Positions 42,540 through 53,373 of a stretch of 64,000 bases of DNA are shown here, one piece after another. Position numbers and translations under genes: made by a program. Each line of letters begins with the position of its first letter. Positions within the stretch are counted from its first letter, which is position 1. Source of the stretch: Magicicada septendecula (taxonomy: Eukaryota > Arthropoda > Insecta > Hemiptera > Cicadidae); assembly GCA_034769895.1 (NCBI GenBank), contig CM068367.1, positions 90,792,399 to 90,856,398 on the forward strand, read 5' to 3'. The notes below the pieces were generated by a model that saw only the letters and a list, made by a program, of their open reading frames with translations, searched no databases and was not told where the DNA came from.

Positions 42540-44317
42540 AGAAGACCTACACAAGTGGCGGCTTCCACCAAGAGCATGAATCTCTCAGTTATGTCAGCAG
42601 TCTCCAAGCGGGAGCGGATGGACCTGAAGGTCTGGGCGACTTTGCTGAGGTCGAACTCAGCAAGGAAGTCTTTGACGACCTGGTAGTCGTCAGGAACGGT
42701 TCTTGAGGCAGATTGCCCGGAGACTGCGTGCGCATAAGAGCGCCGAGGCTTATCAATCGGGGGATTGGTGGAAGCCAGGGGTTTCTTGGGGCCAGGTGTA
42801 GCACCTCTAGCGGAGGTGCTAGGAAGAGGGACAGATGCGATTGCGTCGGACTTCGCGCGCTGTGCAGGCTGTCTGGACTGTGCGGCCGGGTTGGCAGGAG
42901 CCCGGGATCTAGCGCCACGGGGCTTTCTATGCCGCTTCTTTTTGCCTGCGTTGGGAAACCGCGGGGGCGGGAGGTCAGGCGAGGCTGCTTCTAAAGCAGG
43001 GGCAGGATTCTCCGTTGCTGGGGGGGATTGAGAAGTCTCAGGCTCCACAACCGAGATGTTTTCTTGTGGCTGGGCGGTCTCACTTTTAGATGCCACGAGG
43101 TTACGTCGCTTTTTCGCCAGAGGCGGGACAGGGGCCTGTGAAGGAGCCTGAGTTGGGGTTGCCTGTGCTGCAGGTGTTTGCTTCGGGCCTTTAGAGCGTT
43201 TTTGTTGCCTGGTAGTGACTGGGGCGGAAGACACGGCAGCCGTAGCAGGAGGCGCAGGGCCTGGCTGCTCGGTTGCAGGTCTTGAACCAGCTACCGGATG
43301 CCTCGGTGGTGGCAGGCGCCCTTTTGGCTTTCGCCGCTCGAGCTCCTGCTGAAACACCGGACATGCCCGGTAGTTGGCGGGGTGACTCCCGCCGCAGTTG
43401 ATGCATCTTTTGAATGCAGGTGCATCACAAAGTTTGGAGGCGTGAGGGAGAGAACACCTCACGCACGCCGGAGCGTTGGAACAAGAGTCAGAGTGGTGCC
43501 CGAAGCGTTGGCACCTGTGACACTGAGGCAGAACCCCGGGAGCGCGGCTTCGTTCCACTTTTACGCGGAAACCAAAAAGCCGCGTAAGTGAGAGTAGGCT
43601 AGTGCCTGCCTCGCTATTCTCCACCAGGATGCGGACCAGAGGAATTGGACGCCTTGGTCCGGCAGGAGTAAACACCCGATGGACCGCGCGAACAGGATAG
43701 CCCAGCTCGCGCAGCTCATCGAGTATTTCCTCCAGAGGGGATTCCACGTCCTAGCCTCTGAGGACAAGCGACAGAGGCTTCACGTGTTTAGGCGAGAAGG
43801 TATGGTACTGGAATTGCTGGGATTCCACGTACGCCAAGACACTGCGGTACACGTCCATTCCGCGGACAACGATCTTGACTGTGTCGCCCCCAAGGAGCTT
43901 CAGGTCAACGTTGGCCGGGGAAAGTCCGGGAGCCACTATCAATCGCCGGTAAAAACCGGTGACGTTGTTCACGCCGTGAACGTATACGGGCGGGATGCGA
44001 CCAGAGGCCGGCGGTGCTTGGGCACCGCCGGACACAGTCGGCCCCGGGCCGGATTCGCCATCGGCGGGGACAACGTCCATGGCGGACGCCGAGGAAGAGG
44101 TTGAGGACGATCGATTCCGCCTCGGTTTCTTAACCGGCCGCCCCCGTGGCCCAACCGCCACGAAAGCGTCGGTCTCGTCACCGGGCAGCGGAACCGACCG
44201 GGGATCGACTTGGTCCGCTTCCATAAGCGGAGAACACGGCGAGTCGCTCGTGTGGGGCGGGGCAGTGGCGAGCGACTGCGAGCTCGATGACGCGCCCGAA
44301 GCGGGCATTTCCGCCAT
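42536..44317 (-). pseudogene. Jockey-B2 ORF1, one nonsense codon
   Basis: Same layout as B1 ORF1 (53374-55155). A single TAG at 43751-43753 replaces the Leu codon TTG (LVLRG-L-DVESPLEE). Zinc knuckles QCHRCQRFGHHSDSC, CVRCSLPHASKLC, RCINCGGSHPANYRAC lie after the break. Confidence 0.92.
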
Positions 44318-44954
44318 CGAGCGGGAGGTTCGCCGACCAGAGGCAGCCAGGCTGCCTCCGGCGGTAACCAGGGACCTAGGGTCCGGCCCGAGCCGGATCG
44401 CTTGAGGGATTTCTGGAACGCTCAGGCTTACTACGAGCTGGGCAAATGACCGGCTTCGTTAGATACCTCTCCTTACCAAGAGAGGTGTCCACCGGCCTCT
44501 TTACCTAGGCGATATCCAAGCTCGCTTACCACTGGTGGGGGCTCGCAAGGATCGTCCTAGGCAGCGCTACCTAAGAGCCTGAGCGTCAGCGGGCAAGATG
44601 CGCTGCGCAGCCTTAAGCTCTGGCAGGCTATTGGCTTCCTCTTCAGCGGCAAGTTGATGGTCCTGAAAAGGGTCACTTGGCTGGTGGCCCTTAGAAGGTT
44701 CGACGCACTCAGCTGTGCTTGTGCTGGCTACTCGATTCACCAGCCAGCTGAGTTGTGGTCTTCCGTCTTCTTGTTGTCAAAGGCAGCAAGCGGGCCAAGG
44801 TGTTGGCTGTCCAGCGGCGAAGCAGTAGGCAGCAGGGCAGCGGCTGATCACAGCGAACTTCAGCTTCCAAGCTGGAGAGAGCAGTCCAGGAGAGAGATCC
44901 GTACTGTTCCAATGCTGGTGCAAAATCTACGAACGACGGGATGCTCTGATCACG
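44318..44954 (-). other. Jockey-B2 5' UTR (internal promoter region)
   Basis: Matches 52797-53373 in B1 with small differences. Jockey elements carry an internal promoter near the 5' end; no specific motif was proven here. Confidence 0.65.
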
Positions 44955-45039
44955 TCTCACCGCCGAGGTGAAAGCATCTCCTCAAATAGTGTCTGGCATG
45001 GTTTATTTTCCATGGCCAATCAGAATCGAGAATGACGAG

Positions 45040-45120
45040 CTGGCTTCTCATTGGTCCGCGTGATACACCTTAAGCGGCCAAAAAGTTATAAATAAGAAGC
45101 AACGTAGCCGTAACTCACTG
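45040..45120 (+). promoter_or_regulatory. PLE-2 promoter candidate
   Basis: ATTGGTCCGCG (inverted CCAAT) at about 45050, then TTATAAATA at 45086-45094, about 100 bp before the ribozyme. The same arrangement is kept in the copies at 30560 (minus) and 52762. Confidence 0.55.
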
Positions 45121-45183
45121 TTGCTTGTTCCCAGTTCATTGGGAGACGTGTTCGGCGTGTCATCTATTCGAACACATTTTTTT

Positions 45184-45226
45184 GCTACTGAAGATGGCCA
45201 CCGGTGGTGTGGCCGAAACGTTAAGC
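45184..45226 (+). ncRNA. Hammerhead-like ribozyme, PLE-2b
   Basis: GCTA, CTGAAGA, T, GGCCAC..GTGTGGCC stem II, GAAAC, GTT, then AAGC: one T of the partner TAGC is replaced compared with the other PLE-2 copies, shortening stem I. The sequence AAGATGG at 45191-45197 puts an ATG inside the core. Confidence 0.6.
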
Positions 45227-47556
45227 TACAGTAGATCAAGCGCTCGACCACGGCCTTTCAGCCCGGAAGTTTTAGTTAATCATGATGACACCGGCCGTGA
45301 AAGCCTACGTACTAAGATTAAGAACCTCTACGGGGAGGAGGTTTTCAAGAAAATTAAAAAGCTGGAGACGCTACGTAAGAAGAAAGCCAGTCTGCTGTGT
45401 TCCTTGGCCTTTTTACTTCGCTGTAGAGACTCGGGGACCGTTCCTAGGTTCCTACGACAGAGATAGTTTTTTTTAACACGCCACAGGCCAATAGGATATA
45501 CAGGAGAACGGAAAATGCCATGCTGCGTGAGCGCACACACCACACGAGGAAAGAGTTGGCACTAAATGATCAAGACCTGTTGAAGCTGCATTTACATCTC
45601 AGCAGTTCCCTCCAACGACATGATTGGGAGATGTTGATGGGCTCACGTATAATGCTTTCGAGGCGTGTTATGCCAGTACCAGCCAGAGACAGCATGACAA
45701 ATTCGAGCGTTTTGGTTCCCAGAACATCAGGGGAAGAGTACAAGATCGTGACAGGATGGTTGTGAATCTCTCGAACCGTCAACTAACACCACACGAGACC
45801 TCGGTGTTAGCCAAAGGTGAGAAGTTTGCGGTTACCCCGAAGACAGTACCGGTGGAGGAAATAGTTGCGAGCGTGGAGGCAGGCATCCGAGGACTACCCC
45901 GAGACCAGGCAGATGAAATACGATTGGAAGCTTCTAGGGCCCTTAGAAGGGCCGCTCCGCCAAAATGCAATCTTCTGTCGGCGGAGTTGCGAGCCTTGAG
46001 GGAATTGAGAAGGGATGACTCCATAGTCATTGTGCCGGCGGATAAGGGGAGCGCTACTGTGGTCTTGAACACCGAAGACTACCAGCGGAAGATTGAAGGT
46101 TTATTAGATCCGGCCACTTATCGGAGGCTGAACAAAGATCCGACTACTACTGTTCTAAGAAAAACGGATTCTTTGGTTAAGCAATCTTCTCTGGCGCCTG
46201 ATGTGAAGACGGCCGTCCGGTGTTGGGAGACCCTTCCCCCTCGGCTCTATGGTTTACCGAAGATCCATAAGGAAGACGTTCCGCTGAGGCCCATCGTCAG
46301 TGCTATTGGCTCGCCTACGTACAACTTGGCAAAGCACCTCACTCGATTGCACATTTGGCAGACGGATTCTTTCGTCAGGGACTCTTCTGATTTCCTCCGG
46401 AGGATCCGGGAGTTGGTGCTGGAGCCTGGCGACGTGCTGGTGAGTTTTGATGTGGTCTCTCTTTTCACCATGGTCCCTGTTCAGGAGGTCTTGGGGTATG
46501 TAGGTGACCTGTTCTCGGCAGACATCACTGCTTTGTTCCGGCAGGTCCTAACAACGACCTACTTCCAGTGGAATGGCGGCTTCTATGAACAGTTGAATGG
46601 CGTCGCAATGGGAAGTCCTCTTAGCCCTGTGGTTGCAAACTTCTACATGGAGAAATTTGAAGAGTTGGCAATTTCATCTGCGCCTCTGAAGCTGAAGTGT
46701 TGGCTGCGGTATGTGGACGACACTTTCGTGGTCTGGAGCCATGGGGATGAAGAGTTGTAACGCTTCCTTGGACATCTAAATGCTGTGCACCCGCGCATAC
46801 AGTTTACGATGGAGTGTGAGAGTGGTGATCAATTGGCTTTTCTGGATGTGTTGGTCCTGAAAAGGACCGATGGCAGCTTGGGACATAAAGTTTATAGGAA
46901 GCCAACGCACACCGACAGATATCTGCACAAGTCCTCCAATCATCATCCTAGGCAGAAGAGGGCGGTGCTGAAGACTCTGGTAGACCGGGCAAAAAGAATC
47001 TGTGAGCCCCGGTATCTCGAAGATGAGTTTCGGTATCTCGAGGAAGCACTGCAGTCCAATGGCTATTCTGCTGCGGAGGTTAGGAGAGCTGCCCGGCCGA
47101 GAAGATCTGGTAGGCTGGACGAGTTGGTGTCGCCTGAGGTTGTTGGCTCTGCTGTCTTGCCCTACATCCGTGGCATGACTGACCGCATCGGCAAGTTGCT
47201 GAGTAAACGGGGCGTCAGGACGATCTTTAAGCCAACCAAAAAGATCCAACAGTTCCTGCGACCGGTGAAAGACGCCAGGGATCCGCTCTCGTCGTGCGGG
47301 GTGTACAGTATTCCTTGTACGTGTGGCCAGGTCTACATAGGCACCACGAAGCGTAGTGTCCGGACACGCCTATCTGAACATCAGAGATACTGCCGCCTGG
47401 GCCAGCCGGAAAAGTTCGCAGTTGCTGAACACGCTCTTTCCCACGACGATCACCGGGTGATGTTTGATGAAGCCCGCGTGTTGTCTTCTGTCCGGGGTTA
47501 CTTCACTCGCCTGCATCTGGAGTCCATCCATATTCATTAGAATGCGTCCGTCGCTA
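45194..47556 (+). pseudogene. PLE-2b full-length reading frame, RT plus GIY-YIG, several breaks
   Basis: Likely start ATG 45194 inside the hammerhead, since the frame is open from there through the terminal repeat into the PLE N-terminal domain (LYGEEVFKKIKKL, FLLRCRDSGTVPRFLRQR). Breaks: stop at 45464-45466 with a frame change, another shift near 45645, TAA at 46758-46760 (GAA in the sister copy) and TAG at 47538-47540 (AAG in the sister copy). RT blocks are complete, including GVAMGSPLSPVVANFYME and RYVDDTFVVW with both Asp residues. Nuclease: GVYSIPCTCGQVYIGTTKRS. The natural C-terminus (MNRRGESISLN..) is interrupted by Jockey-A2 at the NRR codons. Confidence 0.88.
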
Positions 47557-47568
47557 TGGACCGCCGAG
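47557..47568 (+). repeat. Target-site duplication of Jockey-A2
   Basis: TGGACCGCCGAG; second copy at 52632-52643. Confidence 0.88.
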
Positions 47569-48028
47569 CTTGTAGCTCTGTGGTAGCGGGGCGTCTTTGC
47601 ACCCGGTGCATGACTGCAGCATCTGGGTCGAGCCCAATGGCTGCCTGTGGATATACTTCGTCCTGGTTCATTCGACTGGTGCCTAAAAATAGGAATGGAC
47701 AACCGCCAACCAGTTAACTGAGAAGGCGGGGGAGAAAGGTTTTCAATTTTTATTTATTTTTAAAAATTTCAGCAATCAGTGGGCACTGCCGCAAGGACGG
47801 GTTCAGGTGACAGATGTCGCCCGTTCCCAGTCCCGCGTGCAGACGCCGTGAGGCGTCGGTCGCTCCCCGCGAGGCAGAGAGCCTCCGTGCCAGTGATAGC
47901 GCGTAGCAGCGGCATTCAGCGCGGTCGGCATACTAGGAAAGGAGGAAGGAAACAGCTTAGCAGGTAAATTCTGGGGCATGGGCAGATAGAGAGTATGCAA
48001 AGTAGTTGAGTTTTAAGTTTACTTAAAC
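47569..48028 (-). other. Jockey-A2 3' UTR
   Basis: Homologous to 35989-36428, with an A/T-rich joint (AAAAATTTATTT-like) not seen in A1 and the shared hairpin CGGAGGCTCTCTGCC..GGGGAGCG. Confidence 0.65.
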
Positions 48029-50725
48029 TTATGGCGGGTCATCGAGAATCGCCCGAGGGCGTTTGACCCGGACAGGGGGAGGTGGTTGCGTGGTGCTGAT
48101 GGTTCTGAGGTAAGGGAAGGAAGAGGTCTCGGCTGCGGCAAAGAGAGTCGCAGCTAACGACCAGACAAAAGCTGAGAGAGCAGGAACTCTTAGACCTCCT
48201 CGAATTACACTGTTTCTAACAAACCAAGGAGATCCCGACAAGGAACGGAGGGTTCTGGATTGGAAACTTTCCAGCCTACGCCTGTTGGTGGCGGAGGCAA
48301 GTGACCACCATACAGGTGCCGCATAGGTCAATACAGACCGGAGAAACAACAGATAGAGGGTAACTTTCGTGCGCAGCGCCAGGGGGCTGCGGCACGCGAG
48401 GTATGGGTAAAGTTTGGCTCGGACGCCGCGAGCCTTGGCAAGGGTGTCCGTCACGTGGGCGTTGAAGCAAAGGCGACGATCTAGCCGAACGCCTAGATAC
48501 TTCACCGACTGTTTGTAGGCGATAGGCCTCCCTTCCAGGGAGAGGGGCTGGCATCGGGAGATGGACTTACGAGTGAAACAGATCGCCTCGGATTTCTCCG
48601 TATTGATCGTCACCCGCCATTTCCGTAGCCAGTCCGGAAGCTGGTCCAACTGACGCTGCAACTGAGTACTCGCAAAACGCGGGGACACAGAGCTGTAATG
48701 ATACATTGCATCGTCAGCGAACAAAGACAACGTGACTCCGGGCAATACAGGCAGGTCGTTCGTGTACACGAGGTACAGAACGGGGCCGAGGACAGATCCC
48801 TGAGGTACGCCGGCGGCGACAGGACGAACTGCAGAGCAGGTTCCGTCGACGCTCACCCTGAAGGTTCGGTCGCTGAGATACGACCGGAGGAAAAACACTA
48901 TGGACGATGGTAAGGGGGAGTTAGCGAGTTTGAAGAGAAGACCTTCGTGCCAGACTTTGTCGAAGGCCTTGCTCACGTCCAGCAGTGCGGCGGCCGTAGC
49001 CGCTCGCCTGTTGGTGGCGTCAGAGAGTTGCGTTACCACGCGGACTAGTTGAAGCGTGGTCGAGTGCTCTCTGCGAAACCCGAACTGTTCGTTGCGGATA
49101 AAATTATCCAACAACGGCGAGATGCGGGCCAGCAGGAGCCGCTCGAACACCTTCGAGATAACTGGCAAGAGAGATATTGGCCGATAGCTTTCAGGAAGCA
49201 TGCGCGGCTTGCGGGGTTTAGGAACCATGACGATGTTGGCATTTTTCCACAGGCGGGGAAAGTACTGTAGCCGGAGACAAGAGTTGAACAGCTCGAGAAC
49301 GAGGTCAACGCCTGAGGCCGGGAGATATTGTAATGCAGCGGCCCCGATCCGGTCAGGACCGGGGGCGCGACGGCGGTTTAGTCGACAGACAGACGAAACG
49401 AGTTCGTCTCTGTCGAACGGGAGGTCTGGGCCAGCGGGAGGGCGAGAAAAATAACCAGATAGGAAGTCCCGGACTTCTGCCGAGTGGGCAGGGTCCGAAA
49501 CGCCTCGATGAACGGTAAATTGCGACTCCATGCAGTCGGCGAAGACCTCAGCCTTGCCTTCTGATGAAGACACAACCCCGTTCGGGGTTTCCAGCGGGTT
49601 GCGAGTTCTCTTCTCGCGGGTCAGTCTACTCACCGCTCTCCAGACGGAGGCGTGGTCGACTTCAAGAGACTCAAGGTATGAGTCCCATCGATCAGAGTTT
49701 ACGTCCCGCAGTAGCTGCTGAACGTAAAGGGACTGTTGTTGAAATCGTCGCTTAACGACTGGGTCACGGGTTCTTTGCCATCTGCGGCGGAGCTGGCGCC
49801 GTAGCCAGATGGCGTGGAGTACTTCCGCAGGTAAGGCCGATTTACGATGATTCACCTCGAGTGCGTAGGTGTGTCGATCCATGACACCTTGGACCAATTC
49901 CTGAAGATTTGTGGCGCGGAGATCCAGATCGTCACGAGTGACGATTGGGTCCGCCGGGAGAGATGGTAACCTTCGAGAGAGGTCGTCATGATAGGATCGC
50001 CAGTTGACTCTCCTAACAATCTGAGCGGGAAGTCGGGGTGACGCCGACAGCTCTCGAACAGTTATAACGAGGGGATTGTGGTCGGACGAAAGGTCCGACA
50101 CAGACGAGACCTCGATGTTGCGGGCAACGTTCTTGACAACTACTATGTCAAGAACGTCCGGCCGATGGCCGTGATAGGGGAAGTAGGTAGGGTCTTCAGG
50201 GCCGATGACATTAAGTGCCGGGTCGCCAGAGACGAACCGGAACAGAGAATTTCCATAGGCGTTGATAACGCGGCTGTTCCATGAAGGGTGTTTGGCGTTT
50301 AAGTCGCCGGCTACAATGGTTGAGAGGGGGTGGTCGAGGAAGGCGTCCCACTCCTCGGGCGGTGGCGGAGTTCGCCGGCCAGGCCGGAGGTACGCAGAAA
50401 CAACGCGCAGTTCAAATCCGCCGGCGTCCACCGCCACCGCGCAGCCTTCAATAATAGATGTATCTAAAGGAGGCAAAAGCCTGTGGGATATCCGCCTGTG
50501 GACTAAAACAGCTGTGCCCCCCGAAGGGGGACAGCGAGGCCGTAGGGGACGATCCTGACGATAACAGGCATAGGCAGGAAGGGAAAACGAGTGGTAATGA
50601 GCCAGATGAGTCTCGGAAAGAAGTATGATATCAACATCATACTCCGTCACGAAAGTCATCAGTTCAGATCGTCTGGGGAGTAGCCCGAAGGCATTCCACG
50701 CAACGATCCTCAGGCTATTAGCCAT
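48029..50725 (-). CDS. Jockey-A2 ORF2, intact endonuclease-RT
   Basis: 898 codons without a break; ATG at 50723-50725 overlaps the ORF1 stop (ATGGCTAA). Endonuclease (about residues 1-220): RIVAWNAFGLLPRRSE, LSETHLAH, GDLNAKHPSWNSR, SSDHNPLVI. RT (about 480-760): YRPISLLPVISKVFERLLLA, EQFGFRREHSTT, AALLDVSKAFDKVWHEGL, AGVPQGSVLGPVLYLVYTND, LSLFADDAMYHY (catalytic Asp pair), KYLGVRLDRR. The C-terminal domain ends at a TAA/TGA-type stop at 48029. All key residues are present, so the protein could be active even though ORF1 of this copy has a nonsense codon; trans-mobilisation is possible. Confidence 0.93.
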   Translation of the reverse strand: MANSLRIVAWNAFGLLPRRSELMTFVTEYDVDIILLSETHLAHYHSFSLPAYACYRQDRPLRPRCPPSGGTAVLVHRRISHRLLPPLDTSIIEGCAVAVDAGGFELRVVSAYLRPGRRTPPPPEEWDAFLDHPLSTIVAGDLNAKHPSWNSRVINAYGNSLFRFVSGDPALNVIGPEDPTYFPYHGHRPDVLDIVVVKNVARNIEVSSVSDLSSDHNPLVITVRELSASPRLPAQIVRRVNWRSYHDDLSRRLPSLPADPIVTRDDLDLRATNLQELVQGVMDRHTYALEVNHRKSALPAEVLHAIWLRRQLRRRWQRTRDPVVKRRFQQQSLYVQQLLRDVNSDRWDSYLESLEVDHASVWRAVSRLTREKRTRNPLETPNGVVSSSEGKAEVFADCMESQFTVHRGVSDPAHSAEVRDFLSGYFSRPPAGPDLPFDRDELVSSVCRLNRRRAPGPDRIGAAALQYLPASGVDLVLELFNSCLRLQYFPRLWKNANIVMVPKPRKPRMLPESYRPISLLPVISKVFERLLLARISPLLDNFIRNEQFGFRREHSTTLQLVRVVTQLSDATNRRAATAAALLDVSKAFDKVWHEGLLFKLANSPLPSSIVFFLRSYLSDRTFRVSVDGTCSAVRPVAAGVPQGSVLGPVLYLVYTNDLPVLPGVTLSLFADDAMYHYSSVSPRFASTQLQRQLDQLPDWLRKWRVTINTEKSEAICFTRKSISRCQPLSLEGRPIAYKQSVKYLGVRLDRRLCFNAHVTDTLAKARGVRAKLYPYLACRSPLALRTKVTLYLLFLRSVLTYAAPVWWSLASATNRRRLESFQSRTLRSLSGSPWFVRNSVIRGGLRVPALSAFVWSLAATLFAAAETSSFPYLRTISTTQPPPPVRVKRPRAILDDPP

Positions 50726-52322
50726 TTAGGGGAAGTAGAGGAAAGAGGGTAGCTAACGATTGGAACACCAGGGCAAGCACAGTGGTAGTGTCGCGAGCAG
50801 TCCTGATAGACGCAACAAGATTATCTGCCCAGGCAGTCAGGGGATCCGCCGAAGCCCGAGAAGATTCCCGGGATTCAGGAGGACAAGCCTGACTGGCCAC
50901 GACAGGGGTAGCAGATGGCGCTGGGCTGGTGGACTGAGCTGTAGACTGCTCGCTGGGAGGTTGAGGACGATGACTGGGGGCGGGTCGAGCCCGCGGAGAG
51001 GGTACAGGTGGAACCTGTGATGATGTAGGTCGGTCGGCGGAGTTCCGGCGACGACGAGAGCGCTTGGATTTGCCCGATCGGGCTGGAGGCGGGGCTGATT
51101 TAGCGGCCATGGCCGCGTAGGAAGGTGCGGGCGCTCCGGTAGGCGCCGGGATTGAGGCCGCTGCAGGCGGCGCCGAAGCGACGACTGCAGGCGAGACAGC
51201 GGCACCGGAAGCAACCGGAGTTGCTGCCGGGACCTGGGCAGATGCACCAGTGAGAGGCGGGAAAGCCGCTCGCCGGTTAGGGCCAGGACCAGCTACGCGG
51301 CCTGCCTGCGCGCCAGGGCGCACAGGAGGTCGCTGCGGTTTCATGGCGGCGATAAAGTTAGGGCAGCCTCGGTAATTAGCCGGATGGGCACCTTTACAGT
51401 TGCAGCATTTAGCTGTGAACCCCGTCAACGGCTTATCACAGCCACGATGAGGTTCAGCACAACGCACGCAACGCGGGGGCTGATGGCAAAAGATACTGCT
51501 GTGGCCGAACCTCTGGCAGTTAAAACACTGCGAGGGGCCGGGCCGCGGGTCAAATGTTCGGACTTGCACCCGTAGGTGCAGAAGATTCTGGAGAGTGTAA
51601 ATCTCCTCGAAGGGGCCTACTTTCAGTAATTTTACAAGAAAGCTGTTAACAGGTCGGCGGTCATCACCTTTGCCAACATGCAGGACGCTTACCGCGGTCG
51701 GCGCATAGCCGAGCGCAACAAGTTCCTGCCTGATGGCATCAGGTTCGGTAAAGGAAGGAATTCCCGACAGAACGACCTTGATTTCTCGCTCTGACGGGAG
51801 TGCAAAAGTGTGAAATGAAATCTTACGCTCTGTCAGGAATTACTGAACAGAGCGGAAGTCTGGGATTGTAGCGGTCGCCAGCTTTAGCGAGGCGCCTTGG
51901 CACCTCGCCTCGACCTTGACCGAAGGAAGAGCTAGGGATATGGAACGCAGTAACTGAGAGTAATTCCTATTATCAGGAATTACAATCGGTGGAATGCGTG
52001 GGGCAGACACAGTTTGGGTAGCAGTTGAATACTCACGCTCGCGCTGAGTGCCGCTGTTACCGTGACTAGATGACTGATGTGCAGCTGAGGCGGGCGGCGG
52101 AGTTTGGGCCAGTTTTCGCTTGCTTTTGGCAGATTTGCCCTCCACAAGCGAGAACTGTCCGTCCCCCGACCCAACACTGCACACATCAACCGCACTATTG
52201 TCACTTTCACAATCACTTTCACTGTCGTAAGGAAGTGGAGTTGTACGGAAGCCGGTTGAGCAAGTTTCCATTAAGGAAACAAGCGGCGCCGGCAGAGGAT
52301 TCGGGGGCGTATTCGACGCCAT
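50718..52322 (-). pseudogene. Jockey-A2 ORF1, one nonsense codon
   Basis: Start at ATG 52320-52322 by comparison with A1 (the frame extends three codons upstream without ATG). The single break is TAA at 51840-51842, replacing a Gln codon (RSVQ-Q-FLT in A1). The rest of the frame continues to 50718 with zinc knuckles QCFNCQRFGHSSIFC, RCVRCAEPHRGC, CCNCKGAHPANYRGC. Confidence 0.9.
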
Positions 52323-52643
52323 TTCGGACAAGCCGAAATGAACGTCTACGCAGGGCTAGGATGGAGGGATCACCAGACACTGAAAACTATCCACAGGCAC
52401 AATTGAACACGACACAGGCCGCACAGCACACGGAAACAAAAACTCCCGCACAAGCTAAATAAACACTGATTTGCACTGTTGATGCGATGAATACGATGAA
52501 CTTGATGATGCTGAATACAATGGTGATGTTGTGAATGTTGTAAAAACAATATTTCCGCAGAAATTAAGTAAATTCTGCAGAGCAGAAACAGACACAGCCT
52601 ACCCGGGCAAATGCTCTAGGTAGACTTCACCTGGACCGCCGAG

Positions 52644-52796
52644 GTGAAAGCATCTCCTTAAATATTGTCTGGCATGGTTTATTTTCCATGGCCAATCAGA
52701 ATCGAGAATGACGAGCTGGCTTCTCATTGGTCCGCGTGATACACCTTTAGCGGCCAAAAAGTTATAAATAGAAGCAACGTTTAGTTGCTTGTTCCC
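52644..52796 (+). repeat. PLE-2 terminal repeat, left part (before Jockey-B1)
   Basis: Continues the PLE-2b sequence after Jockey-A2: GGTGAAAGCATCTCC, CCAAT boxes and TATA (TTATAAATAG, 52762-52771). Interrupted by Jockey-B1 at TTGCTTGTTCCC. Confidence 0.85.
52785..52796 (+). repeat. Target-site duplication of Jockey-B1
   Basis: TTGCTTGTTCCC; second copy at 57995-58006. Confidence 0.9.
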
Positions 52797-53373
52797 GGTC
52801 AGAATCTCTCCCTTGGACTGCTCTCTCCAGCTTGGACGCTGAAGTTCTTTCGCTGTTCTCAGCCGCTGCCCTACTGCCTTCTGCCGCCGTTGGACAGAAA
52901 CATTTTGGCCCTCTTGCTGCTCGCCAACAAGAAGATAGAAGACTTCAACTCAGCTGGCTGGTGAACTGAGTAGCCAGCACACACAGCTGAGTTCGTCGGA
53001 CCTTCTAAGGGCCACCAGCCAAGTGACCCTTTTCAGGACCACCGCTGAAGAGGAAGCATACAGCCTGCCAGAGCTGTTGGTTGCGCAGCGCATCTAGCCC
53101 GCTGACGCTCAGGCTCTTAGGTAGCGCTGCCTAGGACGATCCTTGCGAGCCCCCACCAGTGGTAAGCGAGCTTGGATATCGCCTAGGTAAAGAGGCCGGT
53201 GGACACCTCTCTTGGTAAGGAGAGGTATCTAACGAAGCCGGTCATTTGCCCAGCTCGTAGTAAGCCTGAGCGTTCCAGAAGTCCCGCAAGCGATCCGGCT
53301 CGGGCCGGACCCTAGGTCCCTGGTTACCGCCGGAGGCAGCCTGGCTGCCTCTGGACGGCGAACCTCCCGCTCG
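52797..53373 (+). promoter_or_regulatory. Jockey-B1 5' UTR / putative internal promoter
   Basis: Conserved with 44318-44954. No TATA box; Jockey-clade promoters lie within the first bases of the transcribed element, so the promoter is inferred from family knowledge. Confidence 0.5.

Larger units (their letters stand above)
39698..44954 (-). mobile_element. Jockey-B2, full length
   Basis: About 5.26 kb. Flanked by TCTCACCGCCGAG (39685-39697 and 44955-44967; minus strand CTCGGCGGTGAGA). The GAGA part belongs to Jockey-C, so B2 arrived after C. The 5' UTR is 44318-44954. The 3' end is AACAGCTCTGACCA without poly(A), as in B1 and B3. Confidence 0.9.
44969..45305 (+). repeat. PLE-2 terminal repeat between the two plus-strand units
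   Basis: Joins PLE-2b unit 1 (ending 38430) to unit 2 (from about 45306), giving the tandem layout with a shared pLTR described for Penelope. Contains GGCCAATCAGAATC, a TATA box TTATAAATA (45086-45094) and the hammerhead motif. Confidence 0.82.
47569..52631 (-). mobile_element. Jockey-A2, full length
   Basis: About 5.06 kb, minus strand, with 12-bp duplications, inserted antisense into the end of the PLE-2b frame at the same position as A1 in PLE-2a. The 3' terminal bases differ from A1 (..CAGAGCTACAAG, no poly(A)), so the two are separate insertions. Confidence 0.92.

Noticed and set aside
31409..52631. Jockey-A1 and A2 as one insertion duplicated with its PLE
   Set aside because: Their 3' terminal bases, 5' first bases and duplications (TCGGCGGTTCA versus TGGACCGCCGAG) differ, which favours independent insertions, although later divergence is not fully excluded.
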